Assembly: GCF_005938215.1 (NCBI RefSeq)
Contig: NZ_VCPD01000002.1
Span: 310,001-374,000 of the forward strand
DNA: 64,000 nucleotides
Direction: 5' to 3'
DNA from: Ruegeria sediminis
GTDB lineage: Bacteria > Pseudomonadota > Alphaproteobacteria > Rhodobacterales > Rhodobacteraceae
Below the pieces are notes generated by a model. The model had not been told where the DNA came from and did not search any database. It worked only from the letters and a program-made list of their open reading frames with translations. The first letter of the stretch is position 1. Every line of letters begins with the position of its first letter. Below, in pieces: positions 30,086-39,345 of the stretch. The position numbers and the translations under genes are program-made.

Positions 30086-31120
30086 ATGCCCAGAACTTTC
30101 AACGCGATTTTCCTGGGGAATCTCGCCGACATCGACACGGTGGAAGGCAACAACATCGCAGAAAATGCTGCGGCTCTGGTCGGAATGACTTTCGGCGGCC
30201 CCGGCGATGCGCTTTTGAACCGTGCGGTCGAGTGGAAAAACGTCGGCAATCCGGGCGACTACTACAATATGAACAACTCGCCGGCCGATCGGTTTTCGAT
30301 AGATGGCGGTCCGGCGCAGACCTACGACGCGTCCGTGACATATTATGCGACAATCACCTATATTGACGGCACTACCGCTTCGATAACCGCCGTTGTAGCT
30401 CAGGATGTGGCCGGCAACACATACCTCGTCCCGGAGTTCCAAAACAACGCCGATCAATCGGCATTGGAGGCCAAGGGTATCCGTTCGCTGAGATTGGATA
30501 ACCTCGAAAGCAACGTCGCCCAAGGTCTGACATCAAGCCGCCAAAGTTGGAACATCGTCACCTGTTTCTGCTCGGGCACGATGATCGAAACCGAACAGGG
30601 GGAACGCCCGATCGAATCGCTGAAACCCGGCGACCTGGTTTCCACGCTCGACAATGGCCTGCAACCGGTTCGATGGATCGGGCATCGGACCGTGTCTGCG
30701 ACCGGAAGTTTCGCACCGGTGCTGTTCCGCGCGGGCGCGTTGGAGAACTCCCGCGACCTGAAGGTGTCGCAGCAACACCGGATGCTGCTGCGCGGTTGGC
30801 GCCTCCAACTCTACACCGGCCATGACGAGGCTCTTGTGCCCGCGAAACACCTGGTGAATGGCCGCAACATTACCCTCGAACCCGGCGGCTTCGTCACTTA
30901 CTACCACCTTCTGTTCGACCGGCACGAGGTGATCATGGCCGAGGGTTGCCCGAGCGAAAGCTTCCATCCGGGGGATCTGTCCTGGGGCATTCTTGGCGAT
31001 GAGGCACACCGCGAGATCACGACGCTTTTCCCCGAACTCGCGGTCATGGGTCCGGTTGCATACGGCCCCAGCGCCCGCCCGTCCCTTCGCGCGCATGAGG
31101 CGCTTATGTCGGTGGCCTGA
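30086..31120 (+). CDS. Hint-domain protein
   Basis: 344 residues. The first 155 residues show no recognised domain. From about residue 158 (TCFCSGTMIETEQGERPIESLKPGDLV) there is a Hint (hedgehog/intein-type) domain, with QHRMLL and a HEVIMAEG segment further on. Hint domains can cleave the peptide bond before a cysteine. Here nothing lies after it but a tail, so it is a stand-alone form, common in Roseobacter genomes near secreted proteins. The start is MPRTFNAIF with GAGG upstream; no signal peptide is seen. Confidence 0.82.
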   Translation: MPRTFNAIFLGNLADIDTVEGNNIAENAAALVGMTFGGPGDALLNRAVEWKNVGNPGDYYNMNNSPADRFSIDGGPAQTYDASVTYYATITYIDGTTASITAVVAQDVAGNTYLVPEFQNNADQSALEAKGIRSLRLDNLESNVAQGLTSSRQSWNIVTCFCSGTMIETEQGERPIESLKPGDLVSTLDNGLQPVRWIGHRTVSATGSFAPVLFRAGALENSRDLKVSQQHRMLLRGWRLQLYTGHDEALVPAKHLVNGRNITLEPGGFVTYYHLLFDRHEVIMAEGCPSESFHPGDLSWGILGDEAHREITTLFPELAVMGPVAYGPSARPSLRAHEALMSVA

Positions 31121-31130
31121 CCTGCGATGT

Positions 31131-31155
31131 CGGATCGGGGCTTGCCCCCGATCCG
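31131..31155. terminator. Hairpin between the Hint gene and the DUF1638 gene
   Basis: Perfect 10-bp stem CGGATCGGGG/CCCCGATCCG with a 5-base loop, 10 bases after the Hint stop. No T run follows directly, so termination is uncertain. Confidence 0.45.
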
Positions 31156-31197
31156 GTGACGGGTTTTCCTTGGGCGGCGCAAAACCGGAGTCGCGAC

Positions 31198-31872
31198 ATG
31201 ACCAGGCAAGACCTGCCAGACGATGAACAACTGACAAAGGATGGCCTGGCCGTTTCCGAACCATCCGGACGCATCCTGCTGATCGCCTGTGGGGCGCTTG
31301 CGCGCGAAATCCTGGATGTGAAGGCCCGCAACGGCTGGAATCACATGGATTTGACATGCCTGCCCGCCATCCTGCACGTGCATCCGGAGAAGATCACCGA
31401 AGCCGTCGAAGAGGCCGTCAAGAAACACCGCAACGCCTATGACCGCATCTTCGTCGTCTATGCCGATTGCGGCACCGGTGGCCTGTTGCAAAAGGCGTGC
31501 GAGAGGCTTGGCGTCGAGATGGTCGAAGGCCCCCACTGCTACTCGTTTTTCGAAGGAAATCAAGCCTTTGAGGCGCGGGATGAAAGTGAGGCCACGGCAT
31601 TCTATCTGACCGATTTCCTGGCCCGGCAGTTCGACGCTTTCGTGTGGAAACCGCTGGGTCTGGACCGTCATCCGCAATTACGCGACATGTACTTCGGAAA
31701 CTACACAAAACTTGTCTATCAGGCCCAGACCGACGACCCGGCACTGACAAAAAAAGCGCGGGAATGCGCCGAGCGCATGGGTTTGGAATTCGAACGCCGT
31801 TTCACCGGGTATGGGGATCTTGAGACCACCTTGGCGGATTGGGCCCAGAGGTCCGCGTCTTCCGAACAGTAA
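31198..31872 (+). CDS. DUF1638 domain protein
   Basis: 224 residues. Carries the DUF1638 features CGALAREI, YADCGTGG and EGPHCYSFFEG, with several conserved Cys/His that could bind a metal. Known genome neighbourhoods place this family beside MttB-type methyltransferases and corrinoid proteins, and here it lies 1.3 kb from the corrinoid gene. Its function is unknown. The start at 31198 has GGAG upstream; the Met 42 bases earlier is not favoured. Confidence 0.85.
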   Translation: MTRQDLPDDEQLTKDGLAVSEPSGRILLIACGALAREILDVKARNGWNHMDLTCLPAILHVHPEKITEAVEEAVKKHRNAYDRIFVVYADCGTGGLLQKACERLGVEMVEGPHCYSFFEGNQAFEARDESEATAFYLTDFLARQFDAFVWKPLGLDRHPQLRDMYFGNYTKLVYQAQTDDPALTKKARECAERMGLEFERRFTGYGDLETTLADWAQRSASSEQ

Positions 31873-31904
31873 GAACCTGATATGGCAGATCAGCCTCGCG
31901 CCGT

Positions 31905-32315
31905 TCAGGCGTGTTCCGAGGCCACCTCGCGGATCCGCTCAATCATGGACCGCAACCCGTTGGACCGCTGCGCCGACAAATGGTCGTTGAGCCCCAGCCG
32001 GGCCATTTCCGCCCGGGCGTCAACCTTTGGAACCTCGGTCACTGGCAGCCCGTTATACAGCGAGCGCAGCAGCGCGATCAGGCCACGAACGATCAGCGCG
32101 TCGCTGTCGCCGTCGAACCGGAACACCCCGTTTTCGATCACCGGGTGCAGCCACACCTGACTGGCGCAGCCGTGAACCTTGGTCGCCGGGACCTTCAGCG
32201 CATCGTCCAGCGGCTCCATCGCCTTGCCCTGCTCGATCACGTGGCGGTAACGGTCTTCCCAATCCTCGAGGAATTCGAAATCTTCCACGATTTCTTCAAA
32301 GGCAGGGCTCGCCAT
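31905..32315 (-). CDS. sufE: SufE family sulfur acceptor
   Basis: 136 residues. SufE takes persulfide sulfur from the cysteine desulfurase SufS for Fe-S cluster assembly. The acceptor Cys50 is in the expected VHGCASQVW. The start is MASPAFEEIV, preceded by AGAGGA; the longer frame upstream is not conserved-looking. No suf operon is beside it. Confidence 0.94.
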   Translation of the reverse strand: MASPAFEEIVEDFEFLEDWEDRYRHVIEQGKAMEPLDDALKVPATKVHGCASQVWLHPVIENGVFRFDGDSDALIVRGLIALLRSLYNGLPVTEVPKVDARAEMARLGLNDHLSAQRSNGLRSMIERIREVASEHA

Positions 32316-32452
32316 TTGCAGGTCCTCTTTTTTCGGTTCTCGATTGTGACCTAAGTTGCCGACGCCGCCCTGTCCAGCCCTGCCATGGCTTTTCAAACGG
32401 TTAAAGATGGGCTAACCCGTTGCGACCAAATTCTGTCTGTGTGCCGAGTACC

Positions 32453-32980
32453 ATGAGAAAACCACTGATTGCCCTTCTGGTCGCCTCCGTGTCCCTGACT
32501 GCCTGCAGCAGTTGGCAGAATTCCCGGGCTAACCCGACGAACTGGTTCGGGGACAGCACGTCCACCACGGTCGAAGCTTCGGCGACCGCCCAGGAAACAA
32601 ACCCACTGGTTCCGCAAAGTTCGGGAAAAGGCCTGTTTGCGCGCCCGGATGAAGTGGACCGGAGCGTCCCGATCGCCGTGGTGTCGGAGTTGCGGATCGA
32701 CCCGACCAACACGGGCGCGATCATCTTTGCCAGCGGCGTCGCCGCACGGCAAGGAGCCTTTGGCGCCGAACTGCGTCCTGATCCGTCGGAAGAAAACGCA
32801 AAGAACGGCGTCCTGGCCTACACGTTCCGCGTGATCTACCCCGAAGAGCCGACGACGCAGGGCCCCGAACGCTCGCGCACAGTTTCCGATGCGGTCAATG
32901 TCACGACTCAGGAACTGGAAGGGATCCGCCTGATCCGCGTGTCGGGTCAACAGAACGCGCGCGAAGCCCGTCGGCGTTGA
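32453..32980 (+). CDS. Putative lipoprotein of unknown function
   Basis: 175 residues. A classic lipoprotein signal ends in LTAC (Cys18), followed by a Ser/Thr/Asn-rich linker and a soluble domain (about 55-165). Family not recognised. Serine after the lipid-bearing cysteine suggests outer-membrane rather than inner-membrane sorting. It stands alone, divergent from sufE and convergent with rnd. Confidence 0.8.
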   Translation: MRKPLIALLVASVSLTACSSWQNSRANPTNWFGDSTSTTVEASATAQETNPLVPQSSGKGLFARPDEVDRSVPIAVVSELRIDPTNTGAIIFASGVAARQGAFGAELRPDPSEENAKNGVLAYTFRVIYPEEPTTQGPERSRTVSDAVNVTTQELEGIRLIRVSGQQNAREARRR

Positions 32981-32990
32981 ACCGGGGACG

Positions 32991-34148
32991 TCAGAGCGAC
33001 ACCACCTTGACTTCCTGCCCCATGGCGGTCAGGGCGATCTTGCCGTCGCAAAGGCGCAGCGCGTCCTCTCCGAACACTTCGAAGCGCCAGCCCGACATCG
33101 CGGGAACCTCGCGCTCGCCTGCCGCTATCTGATCGAGCTCCGCGCTGGTGGCGATCAGCTTGGCGGCAACGCCCGAGCTTTCGGTCTTTGACTTCAGAAG
33201 CACACGCAGCAGATCGGCCAGGGCCGGATTGACCTTCAGCTTGTCGCGGCTTGTATCCGCGCGGGGCATCTTTTCGGGCGGGCAGTCGATGCCGCGCTTG
33301 ACTGCGGCCAGGATACCGTCCGCGATCGCCCCCTTTCGCGCATCGCGCAGCAGCAGCCGTGAACCACCCAGATCCGCAGGCGTGCGGGGTTTGGTCGAGG
33401 CCAGTTCGATCAGCGCGTCGTCCTTGAACACGCGGCTTCTGGGAACGTTGTTGTCTTGCGCATAGGTTTCGCGGAACTGGGCAAGTTCCTTTACCACGGC
33501 CAGAAACTTAGCCGAATTGGTGCGCGTCTTGACCCGTCGCCACGCTTCTTCGGGGCGGATGTCGTAGGTGGCGGGGTCGGTCAGCGTGCGTAGTTCCTCG
33601 GCCACCCAATGCGTCCGGTTGGTCTTTTTCAACTCGGCCGCAAGGTGTTCGTAGATCTTCCGCAGATGGGTCACATCCGCCAGCGCATAGGTCTTTTGCG
33701 CATCGGTCAGAGGGCGACGCGACCAGTCGGTAAAGCGCGAGGTCTTGTCGAGCCCTTGTTTGCAGATCTTGCGCACGAGAGTCTCGTAGCCCACCTGCTC
33801 ACCAAAGCCGCAGACCATCGCCGCGACCTGTGTGTCGAAAAGCGGCTTGGGGAAGACGCCGGCCTCGACCCAGAAAATTTCCAGATCCTGCCGTGCGGCG
33901 TGAAAGACCTTGACTACGTCTTCGTTGCGGAACAGATCCAGCAGCGGCTCCACCGAAATTCCGTCGGCCAGAGGATCCACCAGCACCGCGCTTGCGTCGT
34001 CGTCCGATGGATAGGCCAGCTGAACCAGACACAGCTTGGAGTAATACGTCCGCTCGCGCAGAAACTCGGTATCGACGGTGACATAGGGATGGGCGGCGGC
34101 GGCCTTGCAGAATTCGGCCAGTTCTTGCGTTGTGGTCAGTGTTCTCAT
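32991..34148 (-). CDS. rnd: Ribonuclease D
   Basis: 385 residues. 3'-5' exoribonuclease for tRNA and stable RNA trimming. DEDD-type motifs: VDTEF (Asp and Glu, near residue 26), HAARQDLEIF and YALADVTHL with the Tyr/Asp pair, followed by an HRDC region. Stands as a single gene upstream of a 118-base spacer to purN. Confidence 0.95.
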   Translation of the reverse strand: MRTLTTTQELAEFCKAAAAHPYVTVDTEFLRERTYYSKLCLVQLAYPSDDDASAVLVDPLADGISVEPLLDLFRNEDVVKVFHAARQDLEIFWVEAGVFPKPLFDTQVAAMVCGFGEQVGYETLVRKICKQGLDKTSRFTDWSRRPLTDAQKTYALADVTHLRKIYEHLAAELKKTNRTHWVAEELRTLTDPATYDIRPEEAWRRVKTRTNSAKFLAVVKELAQFRETYAQDNNVPRSRVFKDDALIELASTKPRTPADLGGSRLLLRDARKGAIADGILAAVKRGIDCPPEKMPRADTSRDKLKVNPALADLLRVLLKSKTESSGVAAKLIATSAELDQIAAGEREVPAMSGWRFEVFGEDALRLCDGKIALTAMGQEVKVVSL

Positions 34149-34266
34149 GCGCGGTATTAAGTCTTGCTCTTATGTTCTTTTACTGCCCGTAGAAACTTGT
34201 ATCGCTGCAGGCGCCACGCGCGAACATAGGCTGAACCGCGGGCGCGTGTAAATCTCCGTCAAGCTG

Positions 34267-34863
34267 TCAAGGCAAGAGAACCGGATCACTGTTGCCCGAA
34301 GCGAACCGGCGCAGAACGGCTGGGTACAGCTTGTGCTCCCACACCAGAACCCGCGCGGCCAGAATTTCGGGCGTATCACCGGGTTCGACGGGCACTCGCG
34401 CCTGACCAAGGATTGGGCCATCGTCCAGCGCCGCGGTCACCTGATGCACGGTGCAGCCATGTTCGGTATCGCCCGCTTCGAGCGCGCGGGCGTGAGTGTG
34501 CAGTCCCTTGTACTTGGGCAGCAGCGATGGGTGGATGTTCAGCATCCGCCCCTGAAACCGCGACACGAAACCGGCCGTCAGAACCCGCATGAAACCGGCA
34601 AGACAGACGATGTCCGGCTCGGCCGCCAGCAACGGTTTGAGCAATTCCGCCTCGAACGCAGCGCGATCGCCGGCAAATGGTCGATGATCGACCACCGCTG
34701 TCGGAATGCCCCGATCCGCCGCCTTCCTAAGCCCGCCTGCCTGCGCCTCGTTGGAGAGGACGAGGCAGGGCCGCGCCGGATGGTCGCCGGACATGCTGTC
34801 GACCAGCGACACCATGTTCGACCCTCCACCCGAGATCAGAATGGCGACGCGTTTGTGGCTCAC
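34267..34863 (-). CDS. purN: Phosphoribosylglycinamide formyltransferase
   Basis: 198 residues. Transfers formyl from formyl-THF to GAR in purine synthesis. Shows ISGGGSNM near the N-terminus and the catalytic [13 protein letters not shown]. The start is GTG at 34863, overlapping the purM stop as GTGA, which sets translation coupling and explains why a longer in-frame stretch upstream should be ignored. Confidence 0.95.
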   Translation of the reverse strand: MSHKRVAILISGGGSNMVSLVDSMSGDHPARPCLVLSNEAQAGGLRKAADRGIPTAVVDHRPFAGDRAAFEAELLKPLLAAEPDIVCLAGFMRVLTAGFVSRFQGRMLNIHPSLLPKYKGLHTHARALEAGDTEHGCTVHQVTAALDDGPILGQARVPVEPGDTPEILAARVLVWEHKLYPAVLRRFASGNSDPVLLP

Positions 34864-35906
34864 AACAGCGTGCCCGTGTAGGCGACGCCGGGCGTGTCGG
34901 TGACGGTTCCGATACGGGCCACGGTTTCGCCTTCGGCCGCCAGCAGGTTTGCCAGATCGTCGGCGCGGTCCGCCGCGCAAACCACGATCATGCCGATGCC
35001 GCAGTTGAAGGTCTTGAGCATTTCTGCCTCGGCGATCCCGCCGGTATCGGCCATCCATCGGAACACCGGCGGAAGATCCCAGGCATCCAGATCGATCCTG
35101 GCCCCCGTGCCCTCGGGCAGAACGCGCGGAAGGTTCTCGGTCAGGCCGCCGCCGGTGATATGAGCGAGGGCGTTCACGCCGCCTGCACGGATCGCGCTGA
35201 GCGTAGATTTCACGTAAAGCCGGGTCGGGGTGAGAAGCACCTCGCCCAGCGAGCCGTTCGCGAACGGGCAGTCCGATTCCCAAGTGAGACCGGAATGTTC
35301 GACCAGACGCCGCACCAGCGAATAACCATTGGAATGCACGCCGTCCGAGGCCAGGCCAAGCAGGACGTCGCCTTCGCTCACGCCTGCAGGCAAGGCCGAG
35401 CCGCGTTCCATCGCGCCGACGGCAAAGCCTGCCAGGTCGAAATCACCGGCAGGATACATTCCCGGCATTTCCGCCGTCTCGCCACCGATCAACGCGCAGC
35501 CCGATCGGACGCAGCCTTCGGCAATGCCTTCGATGATCCGCGCGGCCTTGTCCGTCTCAAGCTTGCCGGTGGCGAAATAATCAAGGAAAAACAGCGGCTC
35601 GGCGCCCTGGCAAATCAGGTCGTTCACACACATGGCAACCAGGTCGATCCCCACCCCGTCCACGACGCCGGTATCGATCGCGATCCGCAGCTTGGTGCCG
35701 ACACCATCCGTCGCGCCCACCAGAATCGGGTCGCTGTATCCCGCCGCCTTGAGATCGAAGAGCGCGCCGAAACCTCCCAACCCGCTCATCACGCCCGAAC
35801 GGTCCGTTCGCTTGGCCGCAGGCTTGATCCGGTCGACCAGCGCGTTGCCCGCATCGATATCCACGCCCGCATCGGCATAGGTCATGCCGCTCTTGCCCGC
35901 TGTCAT
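34860..35906 (-). CDS. purM: Phosphoribosylformylglycinamidine cyclo-ligase
   Basis: 348 residues. Makes AIR, the step after purL. ATP-binding motifs GVGTKLRIA and the [11 protein letters not shown] segment are intact. The start is [14 protein letters not shown] with GAGGGA upstream. First gene of a purM-purN pair. Confidence 0.96.
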   Translation of the reverse strand: MTAGKSGMTYADAGVDIDAGNALVDRIKPAAKRTDRSGVMSGLGGFGALFDLKAAGYSDPILVGATDGVGTKLRIAIDTGVVDGVGIDLVAMCVNDLICQGAEPLFFLDYFATGKLETDKAARIIEGIAEGCVRSGCALIGGETAEMPGMYPAGDFDLAGFAVGAMERGSALPAGVSEGDVLLGLASDGVHSNGYSLVRRLVEHSGLTWESDCPFANGSLGEVLLTPTRLYVKSTLSAIRAGGVNALAHITGGGLTENLPRVLPEGTGARIDLDAWDLPPVFRWMADTGGIAEAEMLKTFNCGIGMIVVCAADRADDLANLLAAEGETVARIGTVTDTPGVAYTGTLL

Positions 35907-36012
35907 GGCAAATCCCTCATGAGTGCTTTGACGCGGGTTAGTCGATTGTGCCCGCGCATGCAACGGTCAGGCTTGACGCGGGCGATACGCGTGATACGCA
36001 AGGCGCTCAGGC

Positions 36013-36089
36013 GGGCCTGTAGCTCAATTGGTTAGAGCAGAGCGCTCATAACGCTTTGGTTGGGGGTTCGAGTCCCTCCGGGCCTACCA
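36013..36089 (+). tRNA. tRNA with CAT anticodon (Ile2 or elongator Met)
   Basis: 77 bases including CCA. Anticodon loop TCATAAC gives CAT. The body resembles tRNA-Ile2 (whose C34 becomes lysidine) at least as well as elongator Met: AGAGCAG before the anticodon arm and GCTTTGGTTGG after it. It is not the initiator, which would have a run of three G-C pairs beside the loop. Confidence 0.93.
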
Positions 36090-36154
36090 GTAACTTCGAG
36101 AAACGCTTCACTTTGGACGGTCTTCCCATGACCAGCCGGCCGCGCTGGCTGCCG

Positions 36155-36603
36155 TCAGTCGGCAAGCAGATGGCAGGCGAGATGGCAAAGCAGTTGGAAG
36201 CCGCCTTGAACCATGTGGTTTTCCTCGAGGTCGAATTTCATGACAACCTGATCGGCCAGGAAGAAGGCGAGCCACAGTCCCAAGGAAACGATGAAAGCGC
36301 GGTCCACGCGCCGCAACCACGACTACCGGTTCGCGGGTGAAGAGAAAAAAGTCAGGAAAAACAGAACCGAAGAGAGCAATGCCCAAGCGATGATTCCTAC
36401 AAAGAAAAAGACCTCAACGGCGCCGGGCACTCCGAACGGGGCCAGGGTATTGCTCAGGAAAGGATAGTTGGACCGGCAAACCAGGGCGTCGATGTAGCGC
36501 CCAGCAATTCCAGCCCGCCGATGAAGTCGGTCAGAATCGCAAACAGCCACCAGATGGCCCAGAACAGAAGCAACGTCTGTTTGAAATGGAGTCTGGTGCT
36601 CAC
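36155..36603 (-). pseudogene. Broken small membrane-protein gene (frameshift plus amber stop)
   Basis: Three pieces on the minus strand read as one protein. Piece 1 starts at GTG 36603 (STRLHFKQTLLLFWAIWW) and runs to TPWFAG. Near 36475 the sense continues only after a -1 type shift, as SNYPFLSNTLAPFGVP and a second membrane span, to SSPANR. There TAG (about 36328) interrupts the same frame, which then goes on RRVDRAFIVSLGLWLAFF to ...LLAD and TGA at 36155. Together it would be about 145 residues with three membrane spans. Conserved-looking sequence on both sides of each lesion argues for decay or sequencing error. Function unknown. Confidence 0.68.
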
Positions 36604-36709
36604 CTGACGCGCGCCTTTTCTTCTTCGAAACCGCCAGCGCAATGAACTTTAACCGGAATTCCGGGCCCCGCAAAACCGCCTTGCCCGGTGTGCCGGAATT
36701 GCCGACCAG

Positions 36710-38029
36710 CTATCGCGAAATCACGATGTCGGCGCACAATCCGCCCAACCGTTCGCTTTGGCCCAACCGGAGCACGCCGCCATGAGCGCGGGCGACGTCG
36801 GCGACGATGGCCAGGCCCAGCCCAACGCCGCTGCCCCGATTCTGGTTTCGCGCGGGGTCCAGACGGGCAAAGGGCTTCACCGCTTCAAGACGCTGTTCGG
36901 GTGGGATTCCGGGTCCGTCATCCTCGACCCGGATGCGCAGCGTTTTCGGCGTCAGCGACATGCTGACTTCGGCACAGGTTCCGTAGAGCACCGCGTTGCC
37001 GATCAGGTTCTCCACCGCGCGGCGAATCGCGACTGGCCGCAGCATCACTTTGCCGTTCGACTGGCATTCCGACAATTCGACCGACCGCCCTGCCCGCCTT
37101 GCATCCTCGACGATCTGGCGGAGCAGCGTGCCCGGGTCCACCGCCTCGGGCGTACCTTCGGAGGCGCCGCGCGAAAACTCCAGGAATGTGTCGAGCAGGC
37201 GCTGCATCTCATCCACATCCTTGAGCATCGGCGCGGCATCCTCGTCGGGCAGCATAGACAGACCCAGCTTGAGCCGGGTCAGCGGTGTGCGCAGATCGTG
37301 ACTGACACCGGACAGCATCATCGTGCGCTGTTCGATCTGCCGTTCGATCCGGGCGCGCATGTCCAGAAAAGCGTTGCCCGCCGCGCGCACCTCGATCGCG
37401 CCGCTTGGCGCATAAGGAACTGACCGGCCCCGGCCAAAGGCCTGCGCGGCGTCGGCCAGCCGCGTGATGGGGCGAAGCTGATTGCGCATGTACAGGAAGG
37501 AAATCGAAGTCATGAGAACAGCAAAGAACACCATTGTCACGATCAATTGGTGAGGCGCCGCGGGCGACAGGCGGCGCGGATCGAAGGCCAGTTCCAGCGG
37601 GCCAAGCTCGGTCTCGAGAAAAACCAGGGTCCGCCGGCTGTTCGGAATCGATACGGCGGTGACCGCGGGCAAAAGCTGGTGCAGCTTGTCGACGACGATT
37701 GGCGCAGTGAAATCGTACCACCGGCGGGACCCGACCGACGGCACCTCGCCCGGATTGAGAAACCGCGCCTGCATCTGCAGGGCCGAAAGCGCGGGTTCGG
37801 CCCGGGCCAAGGCCTCTTGCCGGCTGTCCGCACCCTTCATCTGGTCGCTGATCAGGCTGATTTCTCGTGAAACCGTCCGGGTCATCTGCGAAGTTACGTC
37901 CTCCAAATGGCGCTGCATGAAGGCCACGGCGACGACCAGCAGGACCACCACCATCGGCAGGATCAGGATGATGGCCGCACGGGCATAGAGGCTTCGCGGC
38001 GCATAGGGTTTGAACCAGTGGAAGGACAT
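36710..38029 (-). CDS. EnvZ-like sensor histidine kinase without adjacent regulator
   Basis: 439 residues. Membrane spans at about 16-38 and 163-183 enclose a periplasmic domain, followed by HAMP, an H-box with the phospho-accepting His in SGVSHDLRTPLTR (near residue 245), an N-box (ENLIGNAV) and G-boxes (DDGPGIP, GSGVGLGLAI). The architecture matches EnvZ-type osmosensors, which normally sit in an operon with an OmpR-type regulator; none is next to it. It is divergent from the hydrolase gene at 38.1 kb. Confidence 0.92.
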   Translation of the reverse strand: MSFHWFKPYAPRSLYARAAIILILPMVVVLLVVAVAFMQRHLEDVTSQMTRTVSREISLISDQMKGADSRQEALARAEPALSALQMQARFLNPGEVPSVGSRRWYDFTAPIVVDKLHQLLPAVTAVSIPNSRRTLVFLETELGPLELAFDPRRLSPAAPHQLIVTMVFFAVLMTSISFLYMRNQLRPITRLADAAQAFGRGRSVPYAPSGAIEVRAAGNAFLDMRARIERQIEQRTMMLSGVSHDLRTPLTRLKLGLSMLPDEDAAPMLKDVDEMQRLLDTFLEFSRGASEGTPEAVDPGTLLRQIVEDARRAGRSVELSECQSNGKVMLRPVAIRRAVENLIGNAVLYGTCAEVSMSLTPKTLRIRVEDDGPGIPPEQRLEAVKPFARLDPARNQNRGSGVGLGLAIVADVARAHGGVLRLGQSERLGGLCADIVISR

Positions 38030-38073
38030 GGGGTAAGCCTAGCGAGCCGTTGAAAAAAGAGGAAGAGGCCGCG

Positions 38074-38988
38074 ATGCAACCACCCGACGAATTCGATCCT
38101 CCGGCCGGGGTGCCTGTCGAACTGGCGCCCGGCTTGCTGCGTGTGCTGGCGCCAAATCCCTCTCCCATGACTTATCGCGGCACCAACACCTATCTCCTTG
38201 GAGAACGGGATGTCGCGGTGATCGATCCGGGGCCGTTGGATATGGCCCACATGGACGCGATCCTGAATGCGCTGAAACCCGGGCAGAGGATAAGCCACAT
38301 CTTCGTGACGCACACGCATCTGGACCATTCTCCGCTGGCGGCGCCGCTGGCGCAAAGGACCGGAGCGCCCGTCCATGCGTTCGGCGGCCCCGAGGCCGGT
38401 CGCAGCACAGTGATGAAGCGGCTGGCGGCAGGTGGGCTTGCCGGTGGCGGCGAGGGTATCGATCACGCATTCCGCCCGGATGTCGAGGTGGCCGATGGCG
38501 AGTTGATACGCGGCGATGGCTGGTCGCTTGAAGTGCTCCATACGCCGGGCCACTTGGGCAACCACATCGCGCTGGCCTGGGAAGACGCCTGCTTTACCGC
38601 CGATCACGTCATGGGCTGGGCCAGTTCGCTGGTTTCGCCGCCGGATGGCGATCTGACCGACTTCATGGCTGCGTGTCACCGGCTGCGGGCCCGGAACTGG
38701 AACGTCCTTCACCCGGGCCACGGCGCGCCGGTGACGGACCCGGCCGGGCGTCTGGACTGGCTGATCGCGCATCGTATGGGCAGGGAGGCGGCGATCCTGG
38801 CGGCGCTCACCGAGGCTCCTGCCACGGCACGGGAACTGGCCCAGCGGATCTACACGGATACGCCTGCCAGCCTTCTTCCCGCGGCCGAGCGGAATGTGTT
38901 TGCCCATCTGGTGGACCTGACGGGAAAATCACGCGTCGAGCCGCAGGGCGAGTTGTCCGCGGCGGCTCGGTTTTCGAGACTGACATGA
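38074..38988 (+). CDS. Metallo-beta-lactamase-fold hydrolase
   Basis: 304 residues. The zinc-binding HxHxDH is at residues 80-85 (HTHLDH), with later ligands in HTPGHLGNH, TADHVMGW and LHPGHG. A C-terminal helical region (about 230-300) is like LACTB2-type hydrolases and nucleases. Substrate unknown. The start is MQPPDEF with GAGG before it; an upstream TTG is in frame but poorer. Confidence 0.88.
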   Translation: MQPPDEFDPPAGVPVELAPGLLRVLAPNPSPMTYRGTNTYLLGERDVAVIDPGPLDMAHMDAILNALKPGQRISHIFVTHTHLDHSPLAAPLAQRTGAPVHAFGGPEAGRSTVMKRLAAGGLAGGGEGIDHAFRPDVEVADGELIRGDGWSLEVLHTPGHLGNHIALAWEDACFTADHVMGWASSLVSPPDGDLTDFMAACHRLRARNWNVLHPGHGAPVTDPAGRLDWLIAHRMGREAAILAALTEAPATARELAQRIYTDTPASLLPAAERNVFAHLVDLTGKSRVEPQGELSAAARFSRLT

Positions 38989-39062
38989 CGACTAAAAAAA
39001 TCCCGATTTTGCCTAGTTCCCCTCTGGACGGACAAAATCCGGGTTGCTATATCGCCCGAAGT

Positions 39063-39137
39063 TCCGGCGTAGCTCAGCGGTAGAGCAGTTGACTGTTAAT
39101 CAATTGGTCGTAGGTTCGATCCCTACCGCCGGAGCCA
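39063..39137 (+). tRNA. tRNA-Asn (GTT)
   Basis: 75 bases including CCA. Acceptor TCCGGCG pairs with CGCCGGA; anticodon loop CTGTTAA gives GTT; T arm GTTCGATCC. Confidence 0.96.
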
Positions 39138-39148
39138 ACAGATTCAGC

Positions 39149-39188
39149 GAAGGGGTTCGACAGGGTTTGTCGGACCCCTTTTTGTTTT
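39149..39188 (+). terminator. Terminator after tRNA-Asn
   Basis: AAGGGGT/ACCCCTT with an inner GACA/TGTC pairing, then TTTTTGTTTTT. Confidence 0.85.
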
Positions 39189-39345
39189 TCACAAACCAAA
39201 CCGGCACTATCCTGCCGCCGAAACCATGATCATTCAGCAATTCCCAGCTCAAGCCACGGGAATAAAAAGATTTTCTACAACGTCACCCTTTTTGAACACA
39301 AAGTAGCACCCATCTTGAGGGACACATGAACAAAAGGAGGTCAAC

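Noticed and set aside
39063-39137. tRNA-Asn as an integration site for a mobile element
   Set aside because: No integrase, no direct repeat of the tRNA 3' end and no change of gene type beside it.
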